Source: Bugula neritina (taxonomy: Eukaryota > Bryozoa > Gymnolaemata > Cheilostomatida > Bugulidae). From it: 64,000 nt of DNA. Shown piece after piece: positions 13,601-24,555 of this stretch (positions are counted from its first letter, which is position 1; each line of letters starts with the position of its first letter). The notes below the pieces were generated by a model. The model did not search any database. It was not told where the DNA came from and saw nothing but the letters and a program-made list of their open reading frames with translations. Where the stretch lies: NCBI GenBank assembly GCA_964035545.1, contig OZ037765.1, positions 25,742,504 to 25,806,503 on the forward strand, given 5' to 3'. The translations under genes were made by a program, and so were the position numbers.

Positions 13601-16600
13601 ATTGTTTAGAGCTTGGGTCCGGAACAGAACCTTTTATGACATGTGTTGGTAACAGAATGTTACAATCATAACCTGCAGCTTTATGTACCTACCACTACAG
13701 TACCGACTATATGTATATGTAGCATATGCTTATTTTCTAGGAGTTTGTACAACAACAAAATCACCTGCCTTCAGCCAAGTGCCTTCAGTAACTTACAGCT
13801 TCTTACTACACTGTAAGTAATTTAGACAGACGTGTGCACTTACAGGGTTGACATGTACTAAATAAAACTTCTAGCTTACTTTTTCCAAAGTGTCTTTTAT
13901 GGTAAAGTATCCACAAGTAAGTAGAATGATCTGAGCTTGTAGTGGTTCGAAAATAGCCTTGATAATCTGCCACATACATTAAATGTGGTCGTATAGTTAT
14001 AGAAAATCATGGGTAGATTTCAATTAATTTAAAATGGTATTTATCAGTCTTATTTTAATAAAACCTATAAATTAACGTAATTTTCATGCATTTTATGGGT
14101 TTAAAATTTTTCATTTTGAGCAATGTCACAAGACACAACTGATATGCCATATGAAACAAGTAATATTATGGTGATCTGTTACAGAAACCTACTGAATAAT
14201 CCCCTGAACTGTGATTGCCACATGAGATGGTTTTCTGAATGGCTAAAACTAAAGCAATCAGATATTGTAACAGGTAGCCCAGCATGTCAAACTCCCGCGT
14301 CTCTTTTAAACAGTGCTGTTAACAGACTCTCAAATGATGAATTTGCTTGCAAAGGTGAGAACCGTATCGCATAAGCTTATATAACTATTTAATATAGTAT
14401 AGCTATATATATAACTATACGATATAGATATTATAAAACTATAAACACATTTTATGTAAAAACATGATGGTAATAAATCTTTAGTTTATCTTTTCATTAT
14501 TGCATTAAAATGGCTGTTATTATTTATTCCACTAAAGATGACACATGAAGTTTTTACATTTTTGAGGATATGTCGAAATACTTATTTTACTCACTAAATC
14601 ATTTAGTTAGCCAAGTTTTTTGCTAAAAGTAGTGAACTATGCCAGCTTCAATGTACATCAAATACTGTAAAACTCTTGTTCTCTTGTGCTTGCCAGTAGC
14701 TGCATAATGCCTCAGCTCCATCTGACAGCTATTAACACTACCTATGTTATTTAGAATAAACTCTTCATGCTGTGGCATCTTCTTTCACTTTGTGTGATAT
14801 TCTCTTGTCTGCAGCAGAGTCATCAGTCGGATGCCAACAGACAGTACAGGAATGCTGTTCAGATGATACGAAAGTTGTGAAAACATGTCACCCTCCAAGC
14901 GTATGTCCAAGAGGCTGCACTTGTCAGGGTACACAAGTCCGGTGCAGCGGGCTCGGTTTTACCAAGTTTCCAGAAAATATCCCAGTGGAAACAACAGAAC
15001 TGTAAGTTTGTGTAGATATGGTGGAGGAATGGTTGAGGAGACACAATGTGTAAAAGGTGCACATTATGCTTTCAAATGTTTTCTATAAAAACAACTAACA
15101 TCATATATGTTTTACTGAAACAGAATCTATAATACAAATTAGACCTTCTGTCTTTGAAAAATTTTCTTAGATCCTGGTGCTAAAATTGAGTTCATTCAAG
15201 ATATCATGCTTAGACACGAGGGAAAAAGAAGATAAATCTTCATACAATTATGCTATTCGGTGTTTAATGCATCATATTATTTCAATACCAATTATTGTTG
15301 AAACATGACTTTATTTTCTGAATCACTCTTGCTTACTTTACATATATGGCTATAGACCTGCTCTTGCACATTATTATTTGCTAACCTATAACTGGCCCAC
15401 TGAATAAAATATTTGAATTTTTTAATGTTAATGAGAAGGCAACTCCTTCACTGGCTACATGTTTACTTACAAGTTGACACATATCAGCTTTCAATCACAC
15501 ACACTTTTTATCTCTAAATTTAACCAAACATTTAAAACAATTGGCATGAAGTAAAAAAAAATATTGTAAAAGGTTGGTAACATATAAATTAGTGTTTGAG
15601 GTAATTACAGTCAGATTAGATATGCTCTCAGTTCAACTACAGAGTATGTAATAAACAACAGTTTTTACTAACTTCCTTACTATCTCCTATTATTTATGAG
15701 AATGTGTAAAATCAATAACCTCAAATAAATACTTTGAAAGTAAAGGAATCAATATTGATGCTATTTAATTAATGGAAATGTAAATAAACCTTACTGTTTA
15801 TTATCTTGTCATTATTTGCCAGTACTATCTAAAAATATGGCAATCATGCTGTTACAATTAGATTAACACATTGTTTTGTATGTAAATATAATATAATATA
15901 CATGAATGCTTCTGTCTTGAGCCTAAATCTATAAAAATAAATGTCAAATTTAGGGAATATTTGTCATCTTGTTAGTAATTATATCCCACACACACATGAC
16001 ACATGCCTGGTTTCCGTTACTTGTTACCACCCACACATTAACAACATAGAATTTCAAAAAGCTATGAATAATAAAACCTTATTGTGTTTCTGGTGGGTAT
16101 AATATTCTAAGACTGCACCAAACCATTGACCAATCTCTTCATTGATGTCTCATTAATATGCTATATATGTTGTTGTTTCTGGCAAACTTCTTTCAACTCT
16201 AATAATACACCAGTTGATGCATCACCTAACCACTAATAATGCTTTACAACGTTATGTCTATGACATTCTCTATCAGTTTTGGCTAACTATAATTTCATAG
16301 CTTACCAGCTAGTTTATATGTTGTCTTTTTAGTTACCTTGATGTTAACTCAATTAGCCAGATTCCACCAGAAATCAATAGACTTACTCATTTGACCAGCA
16401 TGTAAGTACTGTGCAGTACTTGACATACTACTCAACTCCCAACATCATCATTTCATTGATTTCAGTTTTATTCCTCAACTTACAGCTCTTATTCCTGCTA
16501 AACAAGTCGACTCGAACCACCCACACCTATTACTCTCCTCCTCTACATGAACTTCGTGGTGATAGTTCTGCTATCCAACTGCTTACTCTGTCTTTGCTGT

Positions 16601-19396
16601 GCTTAGCCTTTGCTTTTTAACAGGTGTTGCACCCCTCACTTTTGCTCATTTACAGGCCAAGTCACAGTTAGGTGCAGCACTGGAAAAATAGACTAAGTTC
16701 TTTAATTGTCTATACATAGTTTCTGTTTGGGATGCAGTTATAAATCCTCCCATGCAGGAACATAACTTCTTTTGTGGTATTCCTCATCTAGATCACAGAC
16801 TTTCCCCAAATTTTTCCATTACTGCACCTACCTATCTAGAATGTATGATTTATTGTTTGTAGTGTTATGCAGTTTGATTTCTGATTAAAAGCAACCACTA
16901 ATTTAACAAGTCACAAGCACCAAAGTCTCATCTTAAACTGTAGTATACGTGTGTATAGGCTTACATGTGTTTATTATACGCATTTATATGTTTTTCTAGT
17001 GATCTAAAAACTTTTTATTGGATCTAACTTGAGTTTTGGTAAATATTGTAGAGACCTGAGTAATAATAACATCCAGAATATCGGACCTAACCAGTTCTTC
17101 AATCTTACAAGAATGACAACTCTGTAAGTGTATTCATGATTAGTACATCTCACAGTTTCCTAGCTGTTTTTGTATGTCATAGAAGAAAAGCCAGAACTTT
17201 ATGGTACTTATAAAGATATTATCTTAATCTATCATTTTTTGTAGGATACTCAGCTACAACAAAATTAAATGTATTCAGCCAGACTCTTTAGCTAACCTCA
17301 AACAGCTGAAGCTCCTAAACCTTTATAACAATGATCTCTCAACGATTCCATTTAACTCTTTCAATGACTTAATTTCACTAGAGAATATGTAAGTATAGTT
17401 TTTTAAAATTTGCATATATTTATTGCACCTAATTTAGCAATTTATTCGGATTGCATAATAAGAGAATGTTAATGAATAAACTATAACATTTTCAGCTAGC
17501 TTCAACATGCTCATAACTGATAATATTATATTTGGCTTTTAATTTTAATAGGGAATAAAAATAATTGTTTATAATATAATTTTCAGAGTCCTCGGTGAAA
17601 ATCCACTATGGTGTGATTGTAACCTCAAATGGCTAGCTGATTGGATAAAAGTGGATTTTAAAGAAAATGGAGTAGCAATTTGCTCTGGACCTGCCCCACT
17701 TGAAAGAAAACTTCTGCTTTCAGCTGAGTCATCTATGTTCCAGTGTGCTGAAGGTTATAACTCTTCACCCATACTGCAGAAGTGTGATGCTTGTCACAGG
17801 AACCCTTGTGGAGGAAATGGTTGGTGTCAGTCCACTTCTTTTGATTCGTTTACTTGTCATTGTCAACCTGGCTACTATGGAAGCAGGTGTCAACAGGAAA
17901 TTGATGCATGCTTCGGAGAACCTTGCGAAAATGGAGGCACCTGCTCTGCTTCTGGCGGAAGATTTGAATGCCAATGTCTTCCAGGATTTAGTGGATATAT
18001 GTGTGAAGAAAATGAAGATGATTGTGTTGATAATAAATGTCAGAATGGAGCAACTTGTGTTGATAGGATTCAAGGATATGGATGCAAATGTGCTTTTGGC
18101 TATAAAGGGGAAATGTGTGAGCAGAGTCAAGATTTATGCGCTGAAATAAAACCTTGTAAAAATGGTGCAGAATGCCGAATCCAAACAGGAGACTATGTCT
18201 GTGATTGTCCTGTTGGCTTTACCAACAAAAACTGTTCAACGAATATTGATGACTGTATAGGCAATATATGCCAGAATGGGGCTCACTGCATTGATGGCCT
18301 AGGAGAATATTCTTGTGAATGTCTTCTTGGCTATAGCGGAAGATACTGTGCCATAAAAACACAATTGGTTCCAAACTATGTTGGGTCAAGCGTTTGCCAA
18401 AACAGTGATTGTCAGAATGGGGGTGTATGTTTTCAACCTCTCAGAAGCAATGAATATGTGTGCCGTTGTCCATCAGGTTATGAAGGTAAAAAATGTGAAA
18501 AGCTACAGTCGGTGAGATTTGTTGAAGACTCTTACATACAGGCACCAGGTCTAAACTTTTCATCATTTCAAAACATCACAATCACATTTACTACTGCTGA
18601 AGATAAAGGAATTTTATTTTATCAAGGAACAAACTCGCATATAGCTGTCGAGTTGTATCAAGGAAGAGTTCGTGTTCATTTTAATCCTAAAGAAGCTCAG
18701 TCACACAGTCTCATCATGTATAGCTATGCTACAGTTAACAATAGCCAACCACACACTGTTTCTGTGATTGTTGATGGGCCTCAAGTGTCCCTCTACGTGG
18801 ATGGAGGTATGCCACGGGAAGTTATGTCAGAAGGCAGTAAACGACACATCAATGGAATCAGTAATTTCTATATGGGAGGTTTGCCGGCAGAAATTGGTGC
18901 TAGGGCTAAGTACTTGTTCCATATTGGCAGAAAAAACAGCTTTAAAGGATGCTTTCACATTGTGTATATAAATGGGAAACCTTTTGATTTCAGTAGTGTC
19001 AATCTGATCAGCAATCAAGTTCTACCGGGATGTCGAGGAAAAAACTTACTAAAGGACCCTTGCGCTATGAACATTTGTCAGCATGGCAGCTGTGTGGCTG
19101 ACTATGATAAAATGGATTACAAATGTAAATGCAATGAAGGGTATACTGGCACGACATGCGACGAAATTAAAGTATCTTGTGTTGCAAGGAGTTACAAGGA
19201 TTATTATACTGATCCGCAAACTGGATGCAAATCTAAAGGCAAAGTCAAACTAAAAAGATGTGAAGGTGATAACTCATGTATCGTTAAGCGTACGAAAGCC
19301 AAATCTATAAAATTTCAATGTGAGGATAAATCTTCGTACATAAAAAATATTGAAATTCCTCGAAAATGCTCTCGGGTTAAAAACAGGAGAGCGTAA
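27..19396 (+). CDS. slit: Slit guidance ligand, 5' partial (23 exons visible)
   Basis: Secreted ligand of Robo receptors, used in axon and cell guidance. Domain order is four LRR blocks (D1-D4, each with flanking Cys caps), six EGF repeats, laminin-G, one EGF and a C-terminal cystine knot; this is diagnostic of Slit. The 6+1 EGF count matches Drosophila Slit, whereas vertebrate Slits have three EGFs after laminin-G. Exons: 27-98, 258-329, 1760-1831, 3048-3119, 3917-4124, 4594-4693, 6262-6418, 6792-6863, 8448-8519, 9068-9139, 10057-10128, 10607-10678, 11026-11270, 11606-11822, 12171-12242, 12553-12624, 13741-13812, 14185-14354, 14815-15001, 16333-16401, 17052-17123, 17245-17388, 17587-19396. 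All junctions are GT-AG and phases agree throughout, giving 1413 codons before TAA at 19394. The signal peptide and first LRRNT lie upstream of the window. No frameshift or stop was seen, so the gene looks functional. Confidence 0.97.
6262..11270 (+). CDS. slit: Slit D2 block: LRRNT2, five LRRs, LRRCT2 (Robo-binding domain)
   Basis: Exon 6262-6418 carries LRRNT2 (CPVKCDCSTPGVVNC). Five single-LRR exons of exactly 72 bp follow, and exon 11026-11270 carries LRRCT2 ([20 protein letters not shown], then ETSGARC) running straight into the first part of LRRNT3 (CPSMCVC). By homology the concave face of this block contacts Robo Ig1. Hallmark Slit residues such as SLFDNKIKTI and ETSGARC are retained, supporting a functional ligand. 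The 1584-bp intron 6864-8447 and the 917-bp intron 9140-10056 show no recognisable gene or repeat. Confidence 0.95.
11606..14354 (+). CDS. slit: Slit D3 block: end of LRRNT3, LRRs, LRRCT3
   Basis: Exon 11606-11822 completes the N-terminal cap (VVDCSSLSLTQIP) and encodes two LRRs. Three 72-bp single-LRR exons follow (12171, 12553, 13741), then the cap exon 14185-14354 (NPLNCDCHMRWFSEWLK) ending phase 1. The 13741 repeat reads SLYNNKITCLQPSAF, a typical late-domain Slit LRR. The intron 12625-13740 is AT-rich with TTTTGGT-rich simple sequence near 13240-13290 and nothing else I can name. Confidence 0.94.
14815..17720 (+). CDS. slit: Slit D4 block: LRRNT4, LRRs, start of LRRCT4
   Basis: Exon 14815-15001 holds LRRNT4 (CPRGCTCQGTQVRC). 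The first D4 repeat exon is 69 bp rather than 72 (16333-16401, YLDVNSISQIPPEI), giving a 23-residue LRR, a shortening also typical of D4 in other Slits. Exon 17052-17123 encodes one repeat and 17245-17388 (144 bp) two repeats without an intron between them. The cap begins in the terminal exon (ENPLWCDCNLKWLADWIK). In known Slits D4 mediates dimerisation. The 1331-bp intron 15002-16332 has no identifiable feature. Confidence 0.94.
17587..19396 (+). CDS. slit: Slit terminal exon: LRRCT4, six EGFs, laminin-G, EGF7, cystine knot
   Basis: One uninterrupted 1810-bp exon encodes the whole C-terminal half. Six EGF modules run from about 17780 to 18505; several begin DxC-type (DACFGEPC, DDCVDNKC, DDCIGNIC), as in calcium-binding EGFs. 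Laminin-G spans about 18510-19020 (ITITFTTAEDKGILFYQG). EGF7 is at about 19055-19160 (DPCAMNICQHGSC). The C-terminal cystine knot at about 19170-19396 has regularly spaced Cys and a basic tail (RVKNRRA). Slit is usually cleaved between EGF5 and EGF6; a candidate linker is the non-EGF stretch TQLVPNYVGSS at about 18360-18395, but no protease site can be proven here. Confidence 0.95.
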
Positions 19397-21765
19397 TCTC
19401 TAATTATATATATAGACATGTATCTACTTCACAGTTATTCTAATTAACAAATGTTTATCTATTTTCCCAAAACAATGTATAAATCAACTATATATTTTTT
19501 GTTTTTTGCTTATACCTAATAGATATATTTTTACTCTGTGTGAATTTGCTTGAGGACATTCTGGGTAGTAACGTGTATTGTCTATATATTATACAACTAG
19601 GTCACCAATGTGTTGCGTTGACTTATTATTCTATTAATTTATTTTTGTTTTTTAGTTATATTATGAATGTTGTATAATATATTTTTTTGTATAGGAAACC
19701 AGGTATTTGTTTACAGTTTCATTTTTTATAAATTTAGATATAATCTATCAAGAAGTATTTTACCAAAACATTGTAACCGATATAATATGTACATAAATAT
19801 CAGAAATTGACCTTTTTGTTCCATACCAAGTAACCTAAGCTTATTGTAATTATTCTGAACAAGTACCTGTTTTACTGTGAGCAAGTATAATTATGTACTA
19901 ATTTAATTCCCTTTATTTCTAACATTACCATGTATTTTATGAAATCTTCATCAAAAGACAATGTTATGTTATTTCAAAATTATTGCTGTAAATTAATTAA
20001 GCTATTTTCCAAAAGATGTGTGATTTCTATTGCATAAAATATAAATTAAATTGTCTGATTGCTCAACCCTGTTTGAATTGCAACTTTGTGTAAATCATGG
20101 AATTTACTGGGATATTGTGGAACAACATGGCTACATATTCATTAGTAAACTGGAAATTCTTTTGTGTATGCTGCACAAATATGATTATTAGTAAATTAAT
20201 ATCCATACTATTCTAATGCATTAAATGACTTTATAAAGTATACAAAATAAAAAGAGCAAGTTTTGTAATAATTAATACAACTATAATTGATCTAAATATG
20301 TCATAGTGTGATAAATTTATAATTGCAGGTTAGGAATTTTAAATTGTCCCCAATGACGGCATCATATATGAACATCTTAAGCTCATTATTGAAATCTTTG
20401 TGCTCATCTTAGTGATAAAAATGTTAGAATAAACCAAAGGTTTGTTTCCAACTTAGGTTAGCTTATGGGCGTCAAAATTTTATGTGCATGAGCAATATTA
20501 TGACAGAATGTCCTTTTGAACATCACCAATGGCTTTTGAAGAGTTTTGATTTAGCAGCTTAGCACAATGTTTGTCATGCTAGGCCAGTGCTTCTATCTGC
20601 TCGGATATGCAATGCTGTCTCTTTGAGTTTGCAACAGAACATATAAATTTAAATCTCTGTATAATTCATAGCGACACACTGAAATTTGTATATAGCAATT
20701 TACAGTAACTCTGAGATTAAATGTATTACATGTAAAAGAAAGATTGAGTCTCTTGAAAACTGCTAATTACATAGAAACTAAGTGAACAAACTGCATATTA
20801 TACTGATTTTTAAGCATATAGCCAAGAAACAACAAGTTTTCCAGGTTTGTTAACAGCTTTATAACATTATTTTTGTAAAATGTGGATTCACTTACTGTGG
20901 ACTAACATTTTTTAACAGTGTTCAAACATAGCATCTAGCACGAAACCTAAATTTGAAAAACAACATGTACTTAAATTTTAAACTGCTATCATATTTTTTA
21001 CAAAGTTGTAACTGTAGTATAAAAGCTTTAATAGAAATTAGCTTAAAATTAGCAGTATATATATTATGTGTGCAGCTGGCTAATATGTAACATTCACCTA
21101 CTTTTTTACTTCTTTCCTTGCCAAAAGAAATTATTGTGCTTTACTAGGTATTTACAACCTCGTCTTTATTCTGTGTTGACTTTGCTAAAACTATCAAAGT
21201 AAATGCATTTGTATGACCTATATTGATGTAATGAGGATGTTTTAATTAACTACTGTATAGGCAAATGCGCTTTCAGTGAGGTCTTAATCTTACTGTAAGA
21301 GTAAACACATTTTCAGCATATTATATTGCATATGAATTTTGCATCAAAATAAATCAAAACAATGTAAAAATATTAATGTGCAAACTGTTGATTATATTAC
21401 TATAGCTATGGTTAGTGATGAAAGTTACTTTGTTTATTAAAGGAGTTGTTTATCCCTGCAAACAGTTTGTCGCATTGTTATTCCTTATATTTTACCCTGG
21501 TGTAGTTTTCTGACAATAATCATGAGTCATGCTTATTACATTTTTATTTGTTTTGAAACACAGGCTACACTCTCACTGCTCAGGTAAATTCCGAACTCCA
21601 GTCAACATCTCCACAATCGCAGCCTTTATCAGTATCACTTTATGCCTGAAATACATTGAATATATCCAGCCTCAACGGCTACTCATCCTTGATAGTGACA
21701 ACAGTAACTCACCTAGATGTAACTAGTAAGTTAAGCGATTTTTTGGAAGTGTGTCACTGTCAACT
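19397..21765. other. Slit 3' UTR and intergenic spacer, no gene seen
   Basis: AT-rich DNA downstream of Slit. The only longer open frame (21529-21726) has no recognisable protein features and no splice context, so it is treated as spurious. No repeat or RNA gene was recognised before the simple-sequence tract that starts near 21770. Confidence 0.6.
20246..20251 (+). terminator. Putative poly(A) signal of slit
   Basis: This is the first canonical AATAAA I find after the Slit stop codon, which would give a 3' UTR of about 850-880 nt. The intervening AT-rich sequence contains many ATTTA-like and TATAAA-like words, so a non-canonical earlier signal is possible. Confidence 0.4.
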
Positions 21766-21769
21766 TCAA

Positions 21770-22260
21770 ATACCGTAATACTAAGTAATAGTAAAACTAA
21801 ATGTAATAGTAATACTAACTCTAAGTCTAATACTGATACTAATACTAATAGACTAATACTAATATTTACTAATATTAATAATAATAGTAATACTAATACT
21901 GTAATAGTCTAATAGTGATACTAAGTCTAATAAATAATAGTAATAGGTAGTAATACTTATTCTTAACTTACACATTTTTGTGATATCTAAATGTTCTATC
22001 GACACAGAGTGAGTACAGAGTGAGTATACTTATACTAATACTAATTAGTAATACTAATACTAATAGTAATACTAATAGAGTACCTATAATACTAATAAGA
22101 GTAATAATCTAATATTAATACTAATAGTAATAGTAATACTAATAGTAATGGCTAATGTTAATACTAATACTAATACTAATAGTAATACTAAGACTAAGAG
22201 TAAGTCTGATACTCATGGTCATACTGATACTCATTCACTAACCAGTAACACTAACTGAAT
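21770..22260. repeat. Degenerate TACTAA/TAGTAA simple-sequence tract
   Basis: About 0.5 kb made almost entirely of permuted ACTAAT, AGTAAT and TAATAC words, for example the run of alternating 'actaatactaat' and 'tagtaatag' units. The units are not in strict register, so this is cryptically simple rather than a clean microsatellite. It forms the left flank of the LINE insertion, and similar sequence resumes on the right (23765-23880). Confidence 0.8.
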
Positions 22261-22641
22261 AACATTAACTCCCAAGCCTAATATTTATATTTATATTAAT
22301 TTAGTTCAACTTGTAAAAGTAAAACTAGGTCAAAATGTATAGTTTAACTTTGAGTTAATGTTATACTTATACTTATAGTGTTGCACTATAATTATAACTA
22401 TAAGCAAAGTTTAAGTATAAGTATACGCTATACACTTACGGTATGTCTCAGACTCAGTAACTATAAGATTAAGTATAAGTCGTTGAGGTTTAAATTTTAA
22501 AACGAAATATGCCTTTATTTCATAGTTTATAGGCGTAGACCATAAGACTAAGTTATAAGAGTAAGCACAAGATTCAGATTGAGATTAGTTTAGGAGTAGA
22601 TGTAACACTATCTGCAAGACTAATTCTAACTATTCTAATAT

Positions 22642-23574
22642 TCTGACTTTATTCATATCACATGTGGAGTACCACAAGGATCCATACTTGGTCCCACACT
22701 ATTCCTAATTTATATAAATGATCTTCCAGATGTAACTATGCATTTAGACCCTATATTATTTGCCGACGATACGAACCTCTTCTTTGAATCAAAAAATCTA
22801 TTAAACAATATGGACATCATAAACTGTGAATTAAAGAAAATTGAAAATTGGTGCAATAAAAATAAATTAACTGTAAATATGAGTAAAACAAACTGTATGA
22901 TAATCAAAACAGCGCAAAATAAACAAGATTTAAATGGCTTTGCCTTAAAAATGTTTAACAAAAAATTAGTGGAAGTAAAATCAACTACCTTTTTAGGTAT
23001 TATAATAGATTCACATCTTTCTTGGCAACAACATTGCAGCAAACTTTGTCAAAACCTAAGGCCCTTAGTAGGCTTGATAAGTAAATGTTTCAATCACCTA
23101 CCTAGAAAAATTCTCATACAAATATATAACTCTTTTGTAAATTCTAAATTAACATATTGCCTAGAATCGTGGGGTAATGCAGCAAACATTTATCTTGAAC
23201 CACTACATTTACTTCAAAAGAAAATACTGAGAATTATATATAAAAAGCATCACCTTTCCCCATCTAAACCACTGTTTCTTAGTTCTTCAATCATGCCTAT
23301 TCACACTCTACACAAATTCAAACTAATACTGCTCTCACATAAACTTTACTATTCTCAACCAACACATCTCACACATAACTATCCCACAAGATTTTCAGAG
23401 TTCAGCCTACAAACTCCTCCATCATCAACTGCTGCAGGTCAACGAAGAGTGGAATTCCAATGTTCGTCGCTATGGAATAAATTGCCTAGTTCTATTCATG
23501 CTGTGGGGAGGGAGGCTGGTTTCAAACTTGCCCTGAGAGACCATCTAATGGCAAATTTCCAGATAAAAAAATAA
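22642..23574 (+). CDS. Reverse transcriptase C-terminal fragment (LINE)
   Basis: The open frame runs about 310 codons without a stop from the truncation point to TAA at 23572. It starts with GVPQGSILGPTLFLIYINDL (RT block 4 region), then the catalytic FADDT motif at about 22759, KTNCMIIK, and FLGIIIDSHLSW, the usual CR1/jockey-clade order. The C-terminal part (LLQKKILRII, then the RRVEFQCSSLWNKLP block) is also common to these LINEs. Endonuclease and the first RT blocks are missing, so it cannot retrotranspose by itself. The intact frame suggests a recent insertion. The first ATG within it (22738) is not a real start. Confidence 0.9.
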   Translation, partial: SDFIHITCGVPQGSILGPTLFLIYINDLPDVTMHLDPILFADDTNLFFESKNLLNNMDIINCELKKIENWCNKNKLTVNMSKTNCMIIKTAQNKQDLNGFALKMFNKKLVEVKSTTFLGIIIDSHLSWQQHCSKLCQNLRPLVGLISKCFNHLPRKILIQIYNSFVNSKLTYCLESWGNAANIYLEPLHLLQKKILRIIYKKHHLSPSKPLFLSSSIMPIHTLHKFKLILLSHKLYYSQPTHLTHNYPTRFSEFSLQTPPSSTAAGQRRVEFQCSSLWNKLPSSIHAVGREAGFKLALRDHLMANFQIKK

Positions 23575-23764
23575 TACTTTTCAAGTTGCTAAAACTTCCA
23601 AAAACCTAAACAAAAATCTTATATAACTGTCAACCATTCATGGCTCGGTGCCTCAACTAGCTACAGTGCTATTGCGCCATAGGCCCTGTCATTTTGTTTA
23701 TTTTTTTTTTTTTCTCAATTAAATTTTTCCCCGACTATGACAAAATAAAAACAAACAAACAAAC
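22642..23764 (+). mobile_element. 5'-truncated CR1/jockey-type non-LTR retrotransposon
   Basis: Contains the C-terminal part of a LINE reverse transcriptase, a 3' UTR, a T-rich tract at about 23700-23713 and a terminal (AAAC)n tail at about 23749-23764. The 5' end is lost at about 22640, just before the conserved GVPQGS motif, which is typical target-primed 5' truncation. It is inserted in the ACT/TAA simple-sequence tract. A second copy of the same 3' end lies at 45980-46145 on the other strand, confirming a dispersed family. Confidence 0.88.
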
Positions 23765-23880
23765 TATTACTAGTACTAGTAGACGTAGTAGCAGTAGTAG
23801 TAGTACTAGTACTACTAGTTGTACTAGTACTACTAGTGCTACTGATACTGTAACTGTAGGTGTAGTATCTGTACTGTAAT
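23765..23880. repeat. ACT/AGT triplet-like tract, right flank of LINE
   Basis: Continuous ACTAGT and AGTAGT words with internal inverted symmetry (ACTAGTACTAGT, then AGTAGTAGT, then ACTACTAGT). The sequence resembles the tract at 53680-53820. It continues the simple-sequence environment interrupted by the LINE. Confidence 0.75.
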
Positions 23881-24530
23881 AGTTACTATTAGACCCAAAA
23901 TTCATTTAACTAATTCTAAATTCACTAATGGTTACTGTAATAACATTATAATAATGATAGTAATAGTGACTTTTTTCTAGTTTATTACTTTATAGGGTAA
24001 AAGTTTATAAAAACTATGCTCATATTTATAACTTATGCTCATACTAATGCTGTATAACACACAAGTTTAATATTAATATAACTAAGCTCAAGCTGGAAAT
24101 GTTAGTATTAGTATTGATAAGTAAATTCATTTTTTTCTTTATTTTAGTTCTTCTTCTAGTAGTAGTTCTCAAGTTGACTAACATTAACACTAAAAATAAC
24201 TTCGAATTTAATAAGCTACTTATTATTATCTTGCCACTTGGTCTAACAAGCAATTACATTTATTGACTGCATAATGAAAATTGTTTAGATAAAACTACAT
24301 TGTAAAATTACTTTAAAATTTATTGCCATTAGCCTACAAAATAAATATAATGCAAAAAATCGACTATTTGGTTATTAAAATTATGCTATTGAGTTTAAAA
24401 ACTTTGGACATTTTGGTTTCGTCTAATTTCTGCTTGCAAAAAATGAAAACTGAAAAGATTCTATTATTTCCACATTGATAAATAATTCTAAGTGTATGAT
24501 TTAAAGCTTTGTGAATGGCTTTCACTCAGG
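23881..24530. other. Intergenic spacer upstream of MAP3K1, no gene seen
   Basis: AT-rich sequence with decayed TAATAG-type words up to about 24250. It presumably contains the MAP3K1 promoter or a 5' UTR intron. 'ttcactcag' ending at 24529 is a plausible splice acceptor, so the transcription start may lie further upstream. No TATA-box position can be claimed. Confidence 0.5.
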
Positions 24531-24534
24531 TTTG

Positions 24535-24555
24535 ATGCCCGATTGTGACTGTTGA
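24535..24555 (+). promoter_or_regulatory. Six-codon uORF overlapping the MAP3K1 start
   Basis: An ATG at 24535 opens a six-codon frame (MPDCDC) that stops at TGA 24553-24555. The stop shares its A with the main ATG at 24555 (TGATG arrangement). Such overlap can allow re-initiation and damp translation. This depends on the 5' leader including 24535, which follows if the acceptor ending at 24529 is used. Confidence 0.4.

Noticed and set aside
17765-18149. Open frames antisense and frame-shifted to the Slit EGF exon
   Set aside because: They are shadows of the Cys-rich EGF coding sequence and show no domain similarity.
21529-21726. 65-codon open frame downstream of slit
   Set aside because: No recognisable protein features and no neighbouring exon with matching phase.
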